Notes: generated by a model from the letters alone, not told the origin. A stretch of DNA of 6,553 nucleotides from Lachnoclostridium sp. UBA1434 (GCA_002329645.1 DCTS01000013.1:4881-11433); one strand, 5' to 3'. Numbered from the stretch's first letter, positions 1 through 4,819 are shown. Made by a program: numbers and translations.

Positions 1-420
1 CGAACCGATATTGTCATTATCACAGGTTACAAGTGCTTTCTTAATACCCGACCTGCGGCAAATATCAAGAGCTTGTGCAAGCATCTCGGATGCATAACCC
101 TTGCGGCGCTCCGAGGGGCGTACTCCGTATCCGATATGCCCGCCGTATCCTAAAAGGAAGTCATTGAGCTTATGCCTGATTTGAAGTGTACCCACAATAT
201 GGTTATCTGTGACGGCAAAATACGTGGTTGACGGAACATGCCTCCCATCCTCCCTTGTCAGGTCAGCCTTGATCTTATCTATCCAATCCGGATAGTTTTC
301 GGCATGGTCAAGGCCGCCGTCACCATTGATCTCATATTCACCGTTATCAAAATACTCCTGCCTGTAAGTAAGCGCTTCCGCCTCCATCTCAAGCGTCGGG
401 AATACTAATTTGAGTTTCAT
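1..420 (-). CDS. GNAT-family N-acetyltransferase, 3' end beyond window
   Basis: The first 140 codons of a GCN5-related N-acetyltransferase are visible; the C-terminus lies beyond base 1. Seen: an acetyl-CoA binding core at residues 97-114 (GYGVRPSERRKGYASEML), where RRKGYA is the Q/R-x-x-G-x-G/A pyrophosphate loop, preceded by a beta strand (YFAVTDNHIVGTLQIRH, about 67-83) and followed by VTCDNDNIGS at 131-140, a form of the C-[DN]-x-x-N stretch common in this family. Full-length relatives are roughly 170-180 residues, so about 30-40 are missing. The ATG is preceded by AAAAGGGGG, about 7 nt upstream, which supports the start. The substrate cannot be read from sequence; relatives act on small amines, antibiotics or protein N-termini. 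It lies 200 bp downstream of the ABC ATPase on the same strand with no clear terminator between, so read-through is possible. Confidence 0.9.
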   Translation of the reverse strand, partial: MKLKLVFPTLEMEAEALTYRQEYFDNGEYEINGDGGLDHAENYPDWIDKIKADLTREDGRHVPSTTYFAVTDNHIVGTLQIRHKLNDFLLGYGGHIGYGVRPSERRKGYASEMLAQALDICRRSGIKKALVTCDNDNIGS

Positions 421-441
421 AGCTTATGCCCCCTTTTACTT
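421..441 (-). promoter_or_regulatory. Ribosome binding site of the GNAT gene
   Basis: On the minus strand AAAAGGGGG stands about 7 nt before the ATG at 420. It supports that start. I see no convincing -35/-10 pair close upstream. Confidence 0.6.
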
Positions 442-514
442 TTATGATAATAATACTGCCTGTAATTCCATTGCCCTTCCATATCTGCCTTCATGATCTG
501 CTAGCTTGTTCAGA

Positions 515-617
515 CTAACCTGATATCCTGATCAGCCTGCTTCTCTAATCTGATATCCTGATTTATCGGCTTAATCTACCGGCCTAACCTTATATTTTGT
601 TCTGCCTGCTTAATCTT
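515..617. repeat. Imperfect ~30-bp direct repeats in the ABC-GNAT intergenic gap
   Basis: On the plus strand ctaacctgatatcctgat (515-532) recurs as ctaatctgatatcctgat (545-562), 17 of 18 bases identical with a 30-bp period. A more degenerate third unit begins at 584 (ctaaccttatattttg). The words gcctgcttctctaatct (535-551) and gcctgcttaatct (603-615), and gcttaatct at 569-577 and 609-617, also recur. The repeats fill most of the gap after the ATPase stop codon. No ORF, tRNA or T-tailed hairpin is evident in 421-620. Their role is unknown; a decayed tandem duplication is the simplest reading. Confidence 0.6.
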
Positions 618-620
618 CTT

Positions 621-1652
621 TTATGCCTCGGCCTTGCATAAGCTCCAGTCCCTGTATAAACCTGCAATAACCTGTTCTATCGGAGCTTTCTTTATCTCCA
701 CATCCTTCACTCCGCTTACTGTGGATAAATGCTTAAGCAGGTCCTTTACCTGCATTTTTGCGAGGTCAATATCATACTCAAACACTCCGTTATCGCAAGA
801 AACAGGTTTTATACCTTTAATCTCAGGGATGAAGCCCCTCTCCATCGTAACATTTACCCTTGTAAGGTTGCCGGTAATAGCACGAAGGCTGTCAAAGCTT
901 CCGTCAAAGGCAATCTTGCCGGATGAAATCATCAGTATACGCTCGGCCATTTCCTCCAAATCGTCCATATCATGGCTGGTAACGATAATGGTAACCCCAT
1001 CCTCCTTATTGATCTTCTTAAGGAAGTCTATCATCTGCCTCTTTGCCACTACGTCAAGGCCCAGTGTGGGTTCGTCCAGCAATATTATCTCCGGTCCGTG
1101 CAGCAGCATCATGGCAAGGTCTGCTCTCATTCTCTGACCGAGGCTAAGCTCACGTGCAAAGGTCTTTAGCAGGTCCTTAATATCCAAAAGCTCTGTGACC
1201 ATCTCAAGCCTTTGCTTATACATATCATTCGGTATTCCCCAGACGACCTTCTTCCACTCAAAGCTCTGTATTATCGGGTGATCCCACCACAGCTCGGTGC
1301 GGTTGCCGAATAAAACCCCAAGCTTGCTCATAAGTGCGGTACGCTGCTTTTGCGGACACAGGGACAGCACCGATATATCACCGCTATCAGGCATCAGCAT
1401 GCCGCCAAGAAGCTTCATTGTCGTGCTCTTTCCGGCTCCGTTCGGTCCGGCATATGCGATAAATTCACCCTTCCTTATTGTAAATGAAACATTATCAAGT
1501 GCCGTTATAATCCTCTTCTCCGGCTTTATAAGATTTCTTAACATACCCTTTTTGGTATTATCACGCTGCCATTGCATAAATATTTTGGTCACATTATTTA
1601 AACTAACGGCGAAATCCGTAGGGTACATATCTGTTTGAACCTTTTCTGACAT
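621..1652 (-). CDS. ABC-2 type exporter, ATP-binding subunit (COG4586-like)
   Basis: ATPase of a three-component ABC exporter; it would sit on the cytoplasmic face and power the two permeases encoded just upstream. The 343 residues hold, in order, Walker A GPNGAGKST (69-77), a Q-loop region LGVLFGNRTELWWD (111-124), signature LSLGQRMRAD (169-178), Walker B IILLDEP with catalytic Glu194, D-loop GLD (198-200) and switch His227 in TSHD. Residues 260-343 form the extra C-terminal domain usual for this subfamily, ending in the family-like IEQVIAGLYRDW. The long N-terminal stretch before the core (LRNLIKPEKRIITALDNVSF) and the LWWD motif are typical of COG4586-type ATPases. The usual Q-loop Gln appears to be Asn117. 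The ATG at 1652 lies inside the end of the upstream permease (50-bp overlap) behind GGAAAGG, so translation is probably coupled. The substrate is unknown. Confidence 0.93.
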   Translation of the reverse strand: MSEKVQTDMYPTDFAVSLNNVTKIFMQWQRDNTKKGMLRNLIKPEKRIITALDNVSFTIRKGEFIAYAGPNGAGKSTTMKLLGGMLMPDSGDISVLSLCPQKQRTALMSKLGVLFGNRTELWWDHPIIQSFEWKKVVWGIPNDMYKQRLEMVTELLDIKDLLKTFARELSLGQRMRADLAMMLLHGPEIILLDEPTLGLDVVAKRQMIDFLKKINKEDGVTIIVTSHDMDDLEEMAERILMISSGKIAFDGSFDSLRAITGNLTRVNVTMERGFIPEIKGIKPVSCDNGVFEYDIDLAKMQVKDLLKHLSTVSGVKDVEIKKAPIEQVIAGLYRDWSLCKAEA

Positions 1653-2451
1653 AAAAATTCAATCCTTTCCTGAATATATAGCTTGCTATAAGCGATAAAA
1701 TCAATGCATAAATAAGCGGGTATAATCCTGTCAAATTCAGCGGCGGTCTGCCTAACAGGCACATCGAAGGAAACCAGCACATAAACCCCTCCGGTAAAAT
1801 GGTAAGCAGGGGAATCTGAATGAAGTACGGCATCCCCGATAACGGGAAGGTACTCAACTGCCATGTACCTTCTATTGCCGTGCTTGAGATTTCCTCGGCA
1901 GCAACAGGTGCATAAAATGCTGCGCTTGATACCAGATAAGCACGGGCAAATATGATAACCATTGTGGTGGCTAAATAAACAATAAGCATAAATATCCACC
2001 AGGGAGTTATATTAAGCTTAAGCCTGCCTGCCGATATTATCAGCATAACACATCCTATGATGAAGTTGCTGCTCCCCGTAAATGGCATAAACCCGCAGGT
2101 AATAAACTGTACCTTCAAACTAAGCGGCTGAATGAACATATGATCAAGCTGCCCGCGGCCGATTATCCTGCTGACATGAATATTGTTGCTTGCCCCGAAC
2201 ATAATGAACAGGCCCGTTATTATAGTTGAATAGGACATCATGAACAATATTTCGTCAACACTCATGCCGCCTATACCGCCAAACCGCAGTGCAATAAGAT
2301 ATACTCCCGATACTACCGATATATTGGATATTGCATCGGCTATTATTGCTACTATGGCAAACTTAGTATCACGAAGCAGCCACATCAGATCCATTTTTGC
2401 TGAAATGGAAAACAAGCCTATAATTCTCTTGATAGTTAACTTACCCTCCAT
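1603..2451 (-). CDS. ABC-2 type exporter permease 2 (COG3694-like, DUF990 family)
   Basis: Integral membrane subunit, 282 residues and about six hydrophobic segments (near 31-55, 67-87, 116-140, 150-175, 205-222, 240-260), a little longer than the usual ~260-265. Family-like stretches are IIGRGQLDHMFIQPLS (96-111), matching the conserved 'G-x-L-D-x-x-L-x-x-P' cytoplasmic motif, and the segment 201-234 with PLSGMPYF, ILPEGF and FPSMCLLG, matching the conserved 'P...iP.af..f.P' region. The C-terminal GLNFYVRKGSNRYVPYGFRR resembles the basic 'GLxxY...YGxR' ends of this family, so the reading frame is intact although it runs 50 bp into the ATPase gene. The start codon overlaps the end of permease 1 by 11 bp, and its SD (AGGAGGGG, 10 nt before ATG) lies inside that gene, which implies coupled translation. 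Confidence 0.9.
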   Translation of the reverse strand: MEGKLTIKRIIGLFSISAKMDLMWLLRDTKFAIVAIIADAISNISVVSGVYLIALRFGGIGGMSVDEILFMMSYSTIITGLFIMFGASNNIHVSRIIGRGQLDHMFIQPLSLKVQFITCGFMPFTGSSNFIIGCVMLIISAGRLKLNITPWWIFMLIVYLATTMVIIFARAYLVSSAAFYAPVAAEEISSTAIEGTWQLSTFPLSGMPYFIQIPLLTILPEGFMCWFPSMCLLGRPPLNLTGLYPLIYALILSLIASYIFRKGLNFYVRKGSNRYVPYGFRR

Positions 2452-3208
2452 AGCTTACCATCCCCTCCTGTGATTTTTTGAAGACAATGAGTGCCACAGG
2501 CCATAATATTATATTCCATATAACCTGCAGCCGAAGAATCTCTAGCGGATCTCCGGCGCCTGTAAAAATACTCAATGATGCACCGCCAAGGCATGCAAAG
2601 GGCTGATATTTCATGACTTCACTTAAGCCAAGGGGTAATAGGCGTATCGGTATCACAGTCCCTGACAGTACGGCTGTTATTGCAGCCCGGATACGGCTGA
2701 TCAACCAGCTCATATTCCTGAGCTTGATTGACAGGCAGGCGAAAAGCACATCAATGGCAAATCCAAGTGATATGCAAAGCAGCAGGCTGACAATAAACCA
2801 AGGTGACGCCGGTAAAAGGCTCACCCCTATAACAGGGGATATTAAGGCCATCGGAAGCGAGAATAATAACAGCATTGGTATCCATCCTCCGATTGTCTGT
2901 GCTATCAGCTGACCGATAACCGACAACGGACGACCGTAAAGCCTCATTAATACTCCCTCACTGAGCCACCCTGTAGCTGCTGTTTTAACTACCATCATAT
3001 CGGAAAGCAGTGCTCCGACATAAGTATAGGTCAGCATTTGATCCATGGTCATCCCCACATCTACTCCCGATGACATGACCACCTTCCAAAGGAAAACCAG
3101 TGGTATCAGGGTGCATATTTTAATTATTATGTCCGGCAGAAGGTACAATACCCCGCCGTTAGTCTCCTGAAGACATGACATATGAGCTGTCTTTATATAT
3201 TTAAACAT
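2441..3208 (-). CDS. ABC-2 type exporter permease 1 (COG4587-like, DUF990 family)
   Basis: First gene of the exporter operon and partner permease of the next gene. It has 255 residues with about six hydrophobic segments (near 20-45, 57-76, 98-131, 136-160, 172-193, 224-244). Family-like stretches are WLSEGVLMRLYGRPLSV (81-97), the cytoplasmic 'G-x-x-x-x-L-x-x-P' motif, and SGTVIPIRLLP (182-192). The C-terminus SQEGMVSYGG is like the 'YGG' ends seen in this family. The ATG is preceded by AAGGAG, 11 nt upstream, a little far but the only good SD near the N-terminus. Two such permeases plus one ATPase make a complete transporter; relatives are often annotated as multidrug or daunorubicin-type exporters, without direct proof of substrate. 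No clear promoter lies directly upstream, so transcription probably comes from the promoter at 3616-3644 through a terminator. Confidence 0.9.
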   Translation of the reverse strand: MFKYIKTAHMSCLQETNGGVLYLLPDIIIKICTLIPLVFLWKVVMSSGVDVGMTMDQMLTYTYVGALLSDMMVVKTAATGWLSEGVLMRLYGRPLSVIGQLIAQTIGGWIPMLLLFSLPMALISPVIGVSLLPASPWFIVSLLLCISLGFAIDVLFACLSIKLRNMSWLISRIRAAITAVLSGTVIPIRLLPLGLSEVMKYQPFACLGGASLSIFTGAGDPLEILRLQVIWNIILWPVALIVFKKSQEGMVSYGG

Positions 3209-3242
3209 GATAATACATACTCCTTAACTAATGTTTCTTTAA

Positions 3243-3278
3243 GCTGATTAATCCCCATATTTCCGGGCTGATTAATCC
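3243..3278. repeat. Two 12-bp direct repeats (GGATTAATCAGC) 24 bp apart ahead of the ABC genes
   Basis: On the plus strand gctgattaatcc occurs at 3243-3254 and exactly again at 3267-3278, a 24-bp period (near two helical turns). The pair lies between the terminator and the SD of permease 1, 35-70 bp before its start codon. A same-face, same-orientation pair is the layout of a tandem operator or activator site, though a fortuitous duplication is possible. No matching -10/-35 elements are recognisable nearby. Confidence 0.5.
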
Positions 3279-3305
3279 TGAATATTCATTAACCAATTAT
3301 TCGCA

Positions 3306-3331
3306 CCGGTTTTTTTGTACAAAAAAACCGG
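3306..3331. repeat. Perfect 26-bp palindrome ccgg-T7-gtac-A7-ccgg
   Basis: Each half is ccgg followed by seven T; the centre is gtac and the second half is seven A then ccgg. On the minus strand its first half is the 3' arm and U-tract of the terminator at 3327-3352, so the two structures share bases and are mutually exclusive in RNA. Its second half is transcribed only after the terminator has been passed. Confidence 0.85.
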
Positions 3332-3352
3332 GCATCCTATTGAATACCCGGT
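3310..3352 (-). terminator. Intrinsic terminator between the small ORF and the ABC operon
   Basis: Read on the minus strand, ACCGGGTAT (3352-3344) and ATGCCCGGT (3335-3327) form a 9-bp stem with an 8-nt loop, followed at once by seven U (last one shared with the stem). The pair at 3346/3333 is a U-G wobble in minus-strand RNA but a C-A mismatch in plus-strand RNA, which supports function in the minus direction. It lies 32 bp after the stop of the 64-codon ORF and about 100 bp before permease 1, so it either ends a monocistronic small-ORF transcript or sets partial read-through into the exporter genes. Confidence 0.8.
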
Positions 3353-3383
3353 AAGCTTCACATTATAAGGCCTTATTATCAGG

Positions 3384-3578
3384 CTATATGCATGTGCGGC
3401 GAGAGGCATCCAATTCGGAAAAATGAGCGCAGTTGTCCTGTTTATGACCTGCAAATGCGCAAATTACCGGTAAAAGGGCAGAATCCACCCCTGCAAATGC
3501 ATTATTAAATGAAATGCCATTAATATGATCACAATGCATAATCACATTACCGCTGCTGAAATAAGCAGATATATTCAT
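3384..3578 (-). CDS. 64-residue Cys/His-containing small protein or leader peptide, unrecognised
   Basis: I do not recognise this protein. The support for it being translated is its setting: a perfect promoter (3616-3644), a strong SD AAAGGTGG 8 nt before the ATG at 3578, and an intrinsic terminator 32 bp after its stop. An in-frame GTG at 3590 is unlikely as the start because it lies within the SD. The peptide has Cys at 16, 40, 50 and 63 and His at 15, 18, 45 and 52 (for example MHCDH at 14-18 and GHKQDNCAH at 44-52). AFAG occurs twice, at 27-30 and 41-44. There is no clear signal peptide, membrane segment or double-glycine leader. It could be a regulatory leader peptide, a small metal-binding protein, or a peptide linked to the exporter. 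Chance translation is still possible, as coding conservation cannot be tested here. Confidence 0.5.
   Translation of the reverse strand: MNISAYFSSGNVIMHCDHINGISFNNAFAGVDSALLPVICAFAGHKQDNCAHFSELDASRRTCI
3448..3500. repeat. Two exact 11-bp direct repeats inside the small ORF
   Basis: cctgcaaatgc occurs at 3448-3458 and 3490-3500, 42 bp (14 codons) apart. In the minus-strand ORF both encode AFAG. They may mark an internal duplication or an RNA element. Confidence 0.6.
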
Positions 3579-3594
3579 ACCTCTCACCACCTTT
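3579..3594 (-). promoter_or_regulatory. Ribosome binding site deciding the small-ORF start
   Basis: AAAGGTGG (3594-3587) stands 8 nt before the ATG at 3578. It is long and well placed, much stronger than expected by chance upstream of a spurious ORF, and it rules out the in-frame GTG at 3590 as the main start. Confidence 0.7.
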
Positions 3595-3615
3595 CTATCT
3601 TTCCATAATGAGGTT

Positions 3616-3644
3616 ATTATACAACTCTATTTAAAATATGTCAA
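3616..3644 (-). promoter_or_regulatory. Perfect consensus sigma-A promoter for the small ORF and ABC operon
   Basis: On the minus strand TTGACA (3644-3639) and TATAAT (3621-3616) are separated by exactly 17 nt. Both hexamers match the consensus fully. Transcription should begin near 3609, leaving about 30 nt of leader before the ATG at 3578. A promoter this strong followed by a terminator is the usual layout for an attenuated operon or a highly expressed small gene. Confidence 0.88.
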
Positions 3645-3675
3645 ATGCTAATTATAAAACAAAATATGACAAAAT

Positions 3676-3696
3676 AAGCCTGCCAGCTCAAGGCTT
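3676..3696. repeat. Inverted repeat aagcct-N9-aggctt between divergent promoters
   Basis: Six-base arms at 3676-3681 and 3691-3696 flank a 9-nt loop. In minus-strand RNA the stem is followed by ATTTTGTCATATTTTG, a broken U-tract, so it might be a weak terminator for transcripts arriving from the RraA-like gene; it might also be an operator between the small-ORF and tRNA promoters. The rest of 3645-3779 holds nothing else I can support. Confidence 0.35.
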
Positions 3697-3776
3697 TACA
3701 AAGCTTTTACGTAATTTTATATTTCAAATTTACCCATACACTTTTTAATTCAGGTATTTTATTTTTACGATTCCTG

Positions 3777-3785
3777 TGCTATAAT
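3777..3785 (+). promoter_or_regulatory. Extended -10 promoter of the tRNA-Val genes
   Basis: TGCTATAAT (3777-3785) is a full extended -10 element about 10 bp before the first tRNA. The -35 region is only T-rich (ttttat near 3757-3762), as is common when an extended -10 is present. The start would be near 3792, close to the mature 5' end of the tRNA. Confidence 0.7.
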
Positions 3786-3794
3786 CATTGACAT

Positions 3795-3868
3795 GGAGTC
3801 ATAGCTCAGCTGGGATGAGCATTCGCTTGACGTGCGAAAGGCCATGGGTTCGAGCCCCATTGACTCCA
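3795..3868 (+). tRNA. tRNA-Val (anticodon GAC)
   Basis: A 74-nt cloverleaf: acceptor GGAGTCA/TGACTCC (3795-3801/3861-3867), D stem GCTC/GAGC, anticodon stem TTCGC/GCGAA around loop TTGACGT with anticodon GAC at 3829-3831, variable loop AGGCC, T arm ATGGG-TTCGAGC-CCCAT, discriminator A3868. CCA is not encoded (TTC follows). It reads the GUC and GUU valine codons. The next tRNA is a near-identical duplicate. Confidence 0.95.
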
Positions 3869-3872
3869 TTCT

Positions 3873-3903
3873 GCTTTTAATGCAGGTATACAGCTTTTAA
3901 TGC
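3873..3903. repeat. Direct repeat gcttttaatgc, 20-bp period, between the tRNAs
   Basis: gcttttaatgc occurs at 3873-3883 and 3893-3903. The longer form ttttaatgcagg at 3875-3886 recurs after the second tRNA at 4012-4023, which shows that the flank was duplicated together with the tRNA. Confidence 0.65.
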
Positions 3904-3909
3904 TTATTG

Positions 3910-3922
3910 CGGGCTTTGCCCG
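3910..3922 (+). other. Short hairpin CGGGC-TTT-GCCCG in the tRNA spacer
   Basis: A 5-bp GC-rich stem with a 3-nt loop lies between the two tRNAs. No T-run follows, so it is more likely a processing or structural element of a dicistronic tRNA transcript than a terminator. Confidence 0.4.
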
Positions 3923-3935
3923 GATAATCTTCTAT

Positions 3936-4009
3936 GGAGTCATAGCTCAGCCGGGATGAGCGTTCGCCTCACACGCGAAAGGTCATGGGTTCGAGCCCCA
4001 TTGACTCCA
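3936..4009 (+). tRNA. tRNA-Val (anticodon CAC)
   Basis: A 74-nt cloverleaf with the same acceptor, D and T stems as the preceding tRNA; anticodon stem TTCGC/GCGAA around loop CTCACAC, anticodon CAC at 3970-3972, discriminator A4009, CCA not encoded. It differs from the first tRNA at 7 of 74 positions, five of them in or next to the anticodon loop. It reads GUG only. No promoter of its own is evident, so it is probably co-transcribed from 3777-3785. A run of six T (4010-4015) follows without a clear hairpin. Confidence 0.95.
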
Positions 4010-4027
4010 TTTTTTAATGCAGGCAAA

Positions 4028-4049
4028 CGAGCTCCATTAACTCAATTCT
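4028..4049 (+). pseudogene. Decayed 3' end of a third tRNA-Val copy
   Basis: Bases 4028-4049 (cgagctccattaactcaatt and two more) match the T-loop/acceptor 3' end of tRNA-Val(GAC) plus its flank at 3851-3872 in 19 of 22 positions. The matching flank ttct is that of the first tRNA, not of the second. No D or anticodon arm remains, so this is a fragment. It ends on the last base of the stop codon of the convergent RraA-like gene. It could be the remnant of a deleted tandem copy or an old attachment-site duplication of the tRNA 3' end. Confidence 0.6.
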
Positions 4050-4819
4050 TATGCCCTGTTATAAAGCCTGTATACTTCCCGGATGGATTTTCCTTCATTG
4101 AAGGCCATTCTTGACAGCTCTTCCCTTTCAGATACATCTTCCACGGCAGTAAGTACATCCAGTACAATTTCTTTTGGTATTACCATAACTGCATCACAAT
4201 CGCCGAAAATCCAGTCACCGGGACGCACAAGCACCCTGTCTGTCAGTGTTCCGCTCATGAAGATGGGTATTTCGATATCCTTCGGTCTCCATCTTTTATC
4301 GGATTCAACAGGAGATGAATACCTGGCAAAGCAGGACCAGTTGTCGATTGCAAGTATTCCTGCTTTATCCCTTGTCCCCCCGTCAATCACAACACCTGTT
4401 GCACCTGCATTTCTGGCGCCATAGCTCATCATTTCGCCCCAGCTTCCGCATTTATCTTCCTTCTCGGCATTTATCACAATTACACAGCCGTCATAGAAGT
4501 AGTCAAACATCCAGAACTTATCATATTCGGGTTCCGGATGCATTTCCTGTTCAGTTATAGGCTCCCTGGTGCCAAGAAGAGTGACGGCCGGTCCGCAAAC
4601 CTTCCAGTTGTCTTTTAACGGTGCTATCCTGTGGTCGAGGCACTGGTTGGGATAACCCATCTTATCCATAACATCATAGATATCTGCGGAATACGTACAT
4701 TTTAAGAAACGCTCTCTAATACTCTTTATTTCTTCTTGTGAAAAACCGCACGTGCTTTTCCTGGCGCTGTATTCTTCCATATGAATGCTGCCGTTATTGC
4801 CATTATATTTTCCCGTCAT
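4049..4819 (-). CDS. RraA-like / HMG-aldolase family protein
   Basis: A 256-residue member of the RraA-like superfamily, which includes 4-hydroxy-4-methyl-2-oxoglutarate aldolase/oxaloacetate decarboxylase and the RNase E inhibitor RraA. Seen: an N-terminal helix with SADIYDVMD (44-52), WKVCGPAVTLLG (72-83), the core loop GEMM (128-131), AGATGVVIDGGTRD (138-151) with the substrate-binding Arg150 and metal-side Asp151, and VRPGDWIFGDCDAVMVIP (198-215). Enzymes of this class usually have R-D-x-x-E/D; here the acid position is Gly153. Start ATG 4819 has GAGG 8 nt upstream; the internal ATG at 4780 lacks an SD. It follows the SIS gene by 84 bp and probably shares its transcript, so a role in cleaving a 2-oxo acid from sugar catabolism is inferred, not shown. 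It converges with the tRNA genes. Confidence 0.85.
   Translation of the reverse strand: MTGKYNGNNGSIHMEEYSARKSTCGFSQEEIKSIRERFLKCTYSADIYDVMDKMGYPNQCLDHRIAPLKDNWKVCGPAVTLLGTREPITEQEMHPEPEYDKFWMFDYFYDGCVIVINAEKEDKCGSWGEMMSYGARNAGATGVVIDGGTRDKAGILAIDNWSCFARYSSPVESDKRWRPKDIEIPIFMSGTLTDRVLVRPGDWIFGDCDAVMVIPKEIVLDVLTAVEDVSEREELSRMAFNEGKSIREVYRLYNRA

Noticed and set aside
442..471. Ten-codon minus-strand ORF (MELQAVLLS) ahead of the GNAT gene
   Set aside because: The purine-rich GGAAGGG lies only 2-3 nt from the ATG and the ORF is too short to judge; no attenuator structure accompanies it.
634..1638. Plus-strand ORFs (634-1137, 729-926, 972-1169, 1297-1638) opposite the ABC ATPase
   Set aside because: They are antisense to a fully recognised ATPase, have no recognisable domains and no convincing SD; they arise from codon use of the real gene.
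1598..1999. 133-codon minus-strand ORF overlapping permease 2
   Set aside because: It is out of frame with a clear permease whose C-terminal family motif is intact; it has no features of its own. It was considered as a frameshifted permease end and dismissed for that reason.
3272..3454. 60-codon minus-strand ORF running through the terminator
   Set aside because: It translates the terminator and palindrome, overlaps the better supported 64-codon ORF in another frame, and has no good SD.
3384..3609. Known riboswitch or T-box leader
   Set aside because: No T-box GGTGGNACCGCG word and no recognisable core of the common riboswitches was found by eye; an ORF with a strong SD fits better. A covariance-model search would settle it.
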